The position numbers and the translations under genes are program-made. Positions 58,468 to 64,000 of a stretch of DNA of 64,000 bases are shown piece by piece (the first letter of the stretch is position 1; each line of letters opens with the position of its first letter). The notes under the pieces are model-generated. The model made no database searches and was not told the DNA's origin. It saw only the letters and a list, made by a program, of their open reading frames with translations. Source of the stretch: Bathymodiolus brooksi (Eukaryota > Mollusca > Bivalvia > Mytilida > Modiolidae); NCBI GenBank assembly GCA_963680875.1, contig OY804585.1:41399414-41463413 (forward strand). The letters are read 5' to 3'.

Positions 58468-59650
58468 TTATCTGTGATAGATAAACTAGATAATAGATAA
58501 ACCTGTTGTATTATATAGTATCTGTGATAGATAAACTGAATAATAGATAAACTTGATGTATTATATAGTATCTGTGATAGCTAGACTAGATAATAGATAA
58601 AGTTGTTGTATTATATAGTATCTGTGATAGATAAACTAGATAATAGATAAACTTGTTGTATTATATATTATCTGTGATAGATAAACTAGATAATAGATAA
58701 ACTTGTTATATTATATATTGTTGTATTATATAGTATCTGTGATAGATAAACTAGATAATAGATAAACCTGTTGTATTATATAGTATCTGTGATAGATAAA
58801 CTGAATAATAGATAAACCTGTTGTATTATATAGTATATGTGATAGCTAGACTAGATAATAGATAAACCTGTTATATTATATAGTATCTGTGATAGATAAA
58901 CTAGATAATAGATAAACCTGTTGTATTATATAGTATCTGTGATAGATAAACTGAATAATAGATAAACCTGTTGTATTATATAGTATCTGTGATAGCTAGA
59001 CTAGATAATAGATAAACCTGTTGTATTATATAGTATCTGTGATAGATAAACTGAATAATAGATAAACTTGTTGTATTATATAGTATCTGTGATAGATAAA
59101 CTGAATAATAGATAAACTTGTTGTATTATATAGTATATGTGATAGCTAGACTAGATAATAGATAAACCTGTTATATTATATAGTATCTGTGATAGATAAA
59201 CTAGATAATAGATAAACTTGTTGTATTATATATTATCTGTGATAGATAAACTAGATAATAGATAAACTTGTTATATTATATATTGTTGTATTGTATAGTA
59301 TCCGTGATAGGTAAACTAGATAATAGATAAACCTGTTGTACTATATAGTATCTGTGATAGATAAACTGAATAATAGATAAATTTGTTGTATTATATAGTA
59401 TCTGTGATAGATAAACTAGATAATAGATAAACTTGTTGTATTATATAGTATCTGTGATAGCTAGACTAGATAATAGATAAACTTGTCATATTATGTATTG
59501 TTGTATTGTATAGTATCTGTGATAGATAAACTAGATAATATATAAACTTGTTGTATTATATAGTATCTGTGATAGATAAACTAGATAATAGATAAACTTG
59601 TTGTATTATATAGTATATGTGATAGATAAACTAGATAATAGATAAAGTTG
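58468..59650. repeat. Scrambled junction segment
   Basis: Here the fixed HOR order breaks. Units ending AAACCTG alternate with TGAATA and GCTAGAC units in a short-range pattern from about 58,470 to 59,060, then pieces of the usual HOR resume, with a CATAT hybrid unit at 59,442-59,506. Private changes such as CTTGATG near 58,554 occur. It looks like a patchwork left by several short exchanges between the 1,925-bp block and the 1,310-bp block to the right. It holds nothing except satellite units. Confidence 0.75.
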
Positions 59651-60457
59651 TTGTATTGTATAGTATCTGTGATAGATAAACTAGATAATAGATAAACCTG
59701 CTGTATCATATAGTATCTGTGACAGATAAACTAGATAATAGATAAACTTGTTGTATTATATAGTATCTGTGATAGATAAACTAGATAATAGATAAACTTG
59801 TTGTACTATATAGTATCTGTGATAGATAAACTACATAATAGATAATCTTGTTGTATTATATAGTATCTGTGATAGATAAACTAGATAATAGATAAAATTG
59901 TTGTATTACATAGTATCTGTGATAGATAAACTAGATAATAGATAAACCTGTTATATTGTATAGTATCTGTGATAGATAAACTAGATAATAGATAAAGTTG
60001 TTGCATTGTATAGTATCTGTGATAGATAAACTAGATAATATATAAACTTGTTGTATTGTATAGTATCTGTGATAGATAAACTAGATAATAGATAAACCTG
60101 CTGTATCATATAGTATCTGTGACAGATAAACTAGATAATAGATAAACTTGTTGTATTATATAGTATCTGTGATAGATAAACTAGATAATAGATAAACTTG
60201 TTGTACTATATAGTATCTGTGATAGATAAACTACATAATAGATAATCTTGTTGTATTATATAGTATCTGTGATAGATAAACTAGATGATAGATAAAATTG
60301 TTGTATTACATAGTATCTGTGATAGATAAACTAGATAATAGATAAACCTGTTATATTGTATAGTATCTGTGATAGATAAACTAGATAATAGATAAAGTTG
60401 TTGCATTGTATAGTATCTGTGATAGATAAACTAGATAATATATAAACTTGTTGTATT
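59651..60457. repeat. 400-bp tandem duplication (eight monomers)
   Basis: Bases 59,651-60,057 match 60,051-60,457. The block runs from TTGTATTGTATAG through CCTGCTG, GACAGAT, TACTAT, ACTACATAATAG, AAAATTG and TTGCATTG. A difference is GATGATAG near 60,286 in copy two only. The duplication repeats the left third of the 1,310-bp HOR without its right part. Confidence 0.9.
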
Positions 60458-63400
60458 ATATAGTATCTGTGATAGATAAACTAGATAATAGATAAACTTG
60501 TTATATTATAAAGTATCTGTGATAGATAAACTAGATAATAGATAAACCTGTTGTATTATATATTATCTGTGATAGATAAACTAGATAATAGATAAACTTG
60601 TTCTATTATATATTGTTGTATTGTATAGTATCTGTGATAGATAAACTAAATAATAGATAAACCTGTTGTATTATATAGTATCTGTGATAGATAAACTAGA
60701 TAATAGATAAACTTGTTGTATTATATAGTATCTGTGATAGATAAACTAGATAATATATAAACTTGTTATATTATATATTGTTGTATTGTATAGTATTCGT
60801 GATAGGTAAACTAGATAATAGATAAACCTGTTGTACTATATAGTATCTGTGATAGATAAACTGAATAATAGATAAATTTGTTGTATTATATAGTATCTGT
60901 GATAGATAAACTAGATAATAGATAAACTTGTTGTATTATATAGTATCTGTGATAGCTAGACTAGATAATAGATAAACTTGTTATATTATATATTGTTGTA
61001 TTGTATCGTATCCGTGATAGGTAAACTAGATAATAGATAAACCTATTGTATTATATAGTATCTGTGATAGATAAACTGAATAATAGATAAACTTGTTGTA
61101 TTATATAGTATATGTGATAGCTAGACTAGATAATAGATAAACCTGTTATATTATATAGTATCTGTGATAGATAAACTAGATAATAGATAAACTTGTTGTA
61201 TTATATATTATCTGTGATAGATAAACTAGATAATAGATAAACTTGTTATATTATATATTGTTGTATTGTATAGTATCCGTGATAGGTAAACTAGATAATA
61301 GATAAACCTGTTGTATTATATAGTATCTGTGATAGATAAACTGAATAATAGATAAACTTGTTATATTATATAGTATCTGTGATAGATAAACTAGATAATA
61401 GATAAACTTGTTGTATCATATAGTATCTGTGACAGATAAACTAGATAATAGATAAACTTGTTGTATTATATAGTATCTGTGATAGATAAACTAGATAATA
61501 GATAAACTTGTTGTACTATATAGTATCTGTGATAGATAAACTACATAATAGATAATCTTGTTGTATTATATAGTATCTGTGATAGATAAACTAGATAATA
61601 GATAAAATTGTTGTATTACATAGTATCTGTGATAGATAAACTAGATAATAGATAAACCTGTTATATTGTATAGTATCTGTGATAGATAAACTAGATAATA
61701 GATAAAGTTGTTGCATTGTATAGTATCTGTGATAGATAAACTAGATAATATATAAACTTGTTGTATTATATAGTATCTGTGATAGATAAACTAGATAATA
61801 GATAAACTTGTTATATTATAAAGTATCTGTGATAGATAAACTAGATAATAGATAAACCTGTTGTATTATATATTATCTGTGATAGATAAACTAGATAATA
61901 GATAAACTTGTTCTATTATATATTGTTGTATTGTATAGTATCTGTGATAGATAAACTAAATAATAGATAAACCTGTTGTATTATATAGTATCTGTGATAG
62001 ATAAACTAGATAATATATAAACTTGTTATATTATATATTGTTGTATTGTATAGTATTCGTGATAGGTAAACTAGATAATAGATAAACCTGTTGTACTATA
62101 TAGTATCTGTGATAGATAAACTGAATAATAGATAAATTTGTTGTATTATATAGTATCTGTGATAGATAAACTAGATAATAGATAAACTTGTTGTATTATA
62201 TAGTATCTGTGATAGCTAGACTAGATAATAGATAAACTTGTTATATTATATATTGTTGTATTGTATCGTATCCGTGATAGGTAAACTAGATAATAGATAA
62301 ACCTATTGTATTATATAGTATCTGTGATAGATAAACTGAATAATAGATAAACTTGTTGTATTATATAGTATATGTGATAGCTAGACTAGATAATAGATAA
62401 ACCTGTTATATTATATAGTATCTGTGATAGATAAACTAGATAATAGATAAACTTGTTGTATTATATATTATCTGTGATAGATAAACTAGATAATAGATAA
62501 ACTTGTTGTATTATATAGTATCTGTGATAGATAAACTAGATAATAGATAAACTTGTTGTACTATATAGTATCTGTGATAGATAAACTACATAATAGATAA
62601 TCTTGTTGTATTATATAGTATCTGTGATAGATAAACTAGATAATAGATAAAATTGTTGTATTACATAGTATCTGTGATAGATAAACTAGATAATAGATAA
62701 ACCTGTTATATTGTATAGTATCTGTGATAGATAAACTAGATAATAGATAAAGTTGTTGCATTGTATAGTATCTGTGATAGATAAACTAGATAATATATAA
62801 ACTTGTTGTATTATATAGTATCTGTGATAGATAAACTAGATAATAGATAAACTTGTTATATTATAAAGTATCTGTGATAGATAAACTAGATAATAGATAA
62901 ACCTGTTGTATTATATATTATCTGTGATGGATAAACTAGATAATAGATAAACTTGTTCTATTATATATTGTTGTATTGTATAGTATCTGTGATAGATAAA
63001 CTAAATAATAGATAAACCTGTTGTATTATATAGTATCTGTGATAGATAAACTAGATAATAGATAAACTTGTTGTATTATATAGTATCTGTGATAGATAAA
63101 CTAGATAATATATAAACTTGTTATATTATATATTGTTGTATTGTATAGTATTCGTGATAGGTAAACTAGATAATAGATAAACCTGTTGTACTATATAGTA
63201 TCTGTGATAGATAAACTGAATAATAGATAAATTTGTTGTATTATATAGTATCTGTGATAGATAAACTAGATAATAGATAAACTTGTTGTATTATATAGTA
63301 TCTGTGATAGCTAGACTAGATAATAGATAAACTTGTTATATTATATATTGTTGTATTGTATCGTATCCGTGATAGGTAAACTAGATAATAGATAAACCTA

Positions 63401-64000
63401 TTGTATTATATAGTATCTGTGATAGATAAACTGAATAATAGATAAACTTGTTGTATTATATAGTATATGTGATAGCTAGACTAGATAATAGATAAACCTG
63501 TTATATTATATAGTATCTGTGATAGATAAACTAGATAATAGATAAACTTGTTGTATTATATATTATCTGTGATAGATAAACTAGATAATAGATAAACTTG
63601 TTATATTATATATTGTTGTATTGTATAGTATCCGTGATAGGTAAACTAGATAATAGATAAACCTGTTGTATTATATAGTATCTGTGATAGATAAACTGAA
63701 TAATAGATAAACTTGTTGTATTATATAGTATCTGTGATAGATAAACTAGATAATAGATAAACTTGTTGTATCATATAGTATCTGTGACAGATAAACTAGA
63801 TAATAGATAAACTTGTTGTATTATATAGTATCTGTGATAGATAAACTAGATAATAGATAAACTTGTTGTACTATATAGTATCTGTGATAGATAAACTACA
63901 TAATAGATAATCTTGTTGTATTATATAGTATCTGTGATAGATAAACTAGATAATAGATAAAATTGTTGTATTACATAGTATCTGTGATAGATAAACTAGA
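60102..64000. repeat. 1,310-bp HOR copies at the right end, one shortened
   Basis: HOR copies begin at about 60,102 and 61,412, with a truncated join near 62,510 and another start near 63,767 (GACAG at 60,121, 61,431 and 63,786). The T5A marker spacing is 1,310 and then 1,045. The 265-bp deficit equals five full monomers and one 15-bp unit: one 50-mer lost near 62,010 and a 215-bp block lost near 62,500, where the G7T unit runs directly into the TACTAT unit. The window ends inside a monomer. Confidence 0.87.

Larger units (their letters stand above)
1..64000. repeat. 50-bp AT-rich satellite array filling the window
   Basis: The same 50-bp unit, or a unit derived from it by internal deletion, runs head to tail in one orientation across all 64,000 bases. 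The consensus is 22% GC with 8 G to 3 C, so the + strand keeps a constant G excess. I saw no inverted copy, unique spacer, transposon or gene. Extrapolating from a 1,925-bp HOR that holds 37 full monomers, the window carries roughly 1,230 full-length units plus about 150-250 short 15-bp units. Coding is excluded by stop density: the consensus has several TAG, TAA and TGA triplets on the + strand and a period not divisible by three, and the - strand meets a stop about every 75 bases per frame. No stretch over 300 bases holds anything else. A eukaryotic heterochromatic satellite is inferred from size and HOR structure; species and chromosomal position are unknown. Confidence 0.98.

Noticed and set aside
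1..64000. CRISPR array
   Set aside because: Repeats of 50 bp with regular spacing at first resemble one, but there are no unique spacers: the whole unit is repeated, and no cas gene is present.
1..64000. Protein-coding repeat gene or small ORFs
   Set aside because: The + strand has TAG, TAA and TGA many times per monomer in all frames because 50 is not a multiple of three. The - strand has CTA and TTA complements about every 75 bases per frame; loss of these in some classes gives only short open stretches, and variants do not favour open frames.
1..64000. Telomere or simple microsatellite
   Set aside because: GATA- and TATA-rich pieces recur, but the period is 50 bp with fixed order; there is no short pure tandem run and no G-rich telomere motif.
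1..64000. Replication origin iterons or yeast-type ARS elements
   Set aside because: GTTTATCTATT on the - strand resembles the ARS core but misses several fixed positions. Iteron clusters are a few copies next to a rep gene, not 64 kb.
1..64000. CENP-B box
   Set aside because: No match to the core TTCG....A..CGGG pattern; the monomer has almost no CpG and no GGG.

Overview
The whole window is one uninterrupted, very AT-rich satellite DNA array. The basic monomer is 50 bp (a clean copy lies at 51-100; 8 G, 3 C, 20 A and 19 T, so 22% GC). It is repeated head to tail in one orientation from base 1 to base 64000. I found no gene, RNA gene, transposon, inverted copy or unique spacer, and both window ends lie inside the array. 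This size and texture (tens of kb, homogenised monomers, nested higher-order repeats) is typical of eukaryotic nuclear heterochromatin such as centromeric, pericentromeric, subtelomeric or sex-chromosome satellite. The sequence alone does not identify the species, and I do not recognise the monomer as a named satellite family.

The array is built from a small alphabet of unit lengths: 50 bp (full), 15 bp (monomer positions 1-6 joined to 42-50), 34 bp (positions 26-41 removed, seen only in front of a 15-bp unit, so 49 bp together) and a rare 51 bp (one extra A). Within a unit, recurring point variants define monomer classes, and the classes occur in a repeated order that forms higher-order repeats (HORs). 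One HOR type is followed by a marker monomer (T5 to A) seen 24 times. Its basic period is 1,310 bp, with derivatives of 1,641, 1,925, 3,913, 4,110 and 8,741 bp.

Layout: 1-5.9 kb is a mosaic with a 764-bp-offset duplication. 5,878-14,123 holds two tandem copies of a 4,110-bp unit with no difference seen. 14.1-15.7 kb is a local shuffle. 15,734-18,947 is a 1,641-bp HOR twice. 19-30.8 kb is a mosaic containing a 1,310-bp-offset pair and one copy of a 1-kb block found four times in the window. 30,811-31,010 is one 50-mer four times. 30,953-36,873 is a 3,913-bp-offset pair. About 2.3-8.15 kb recurs at about 37.1-43.05 kb. 37,540-54,587 is an 8,741-bp unit almost twice. 53,354-58,467 is a 1,925-bp HOR about 2.7 times. 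58.5-59.6 kb is a scrambled segment. 59.65-64 kb holds a 400-bp tandem pair followed by 1,310-bp HOR copies, one shortened by 265 bp.

The nested duplications point to repeated unequal exchange or replication-based amplification, with the longest tandem units the most recent. The most notable sequence properties are about four GATA-type sites (WGATAR) per monomer, all on one strand; CpG dinucleotides almost confined to one monomer class just downstream of the 15-bp unit; and short-unit junctions that fall at internal direct repeats of the monomer. All comparisons were made by eye, so identity statements mean no difference at the places compared.
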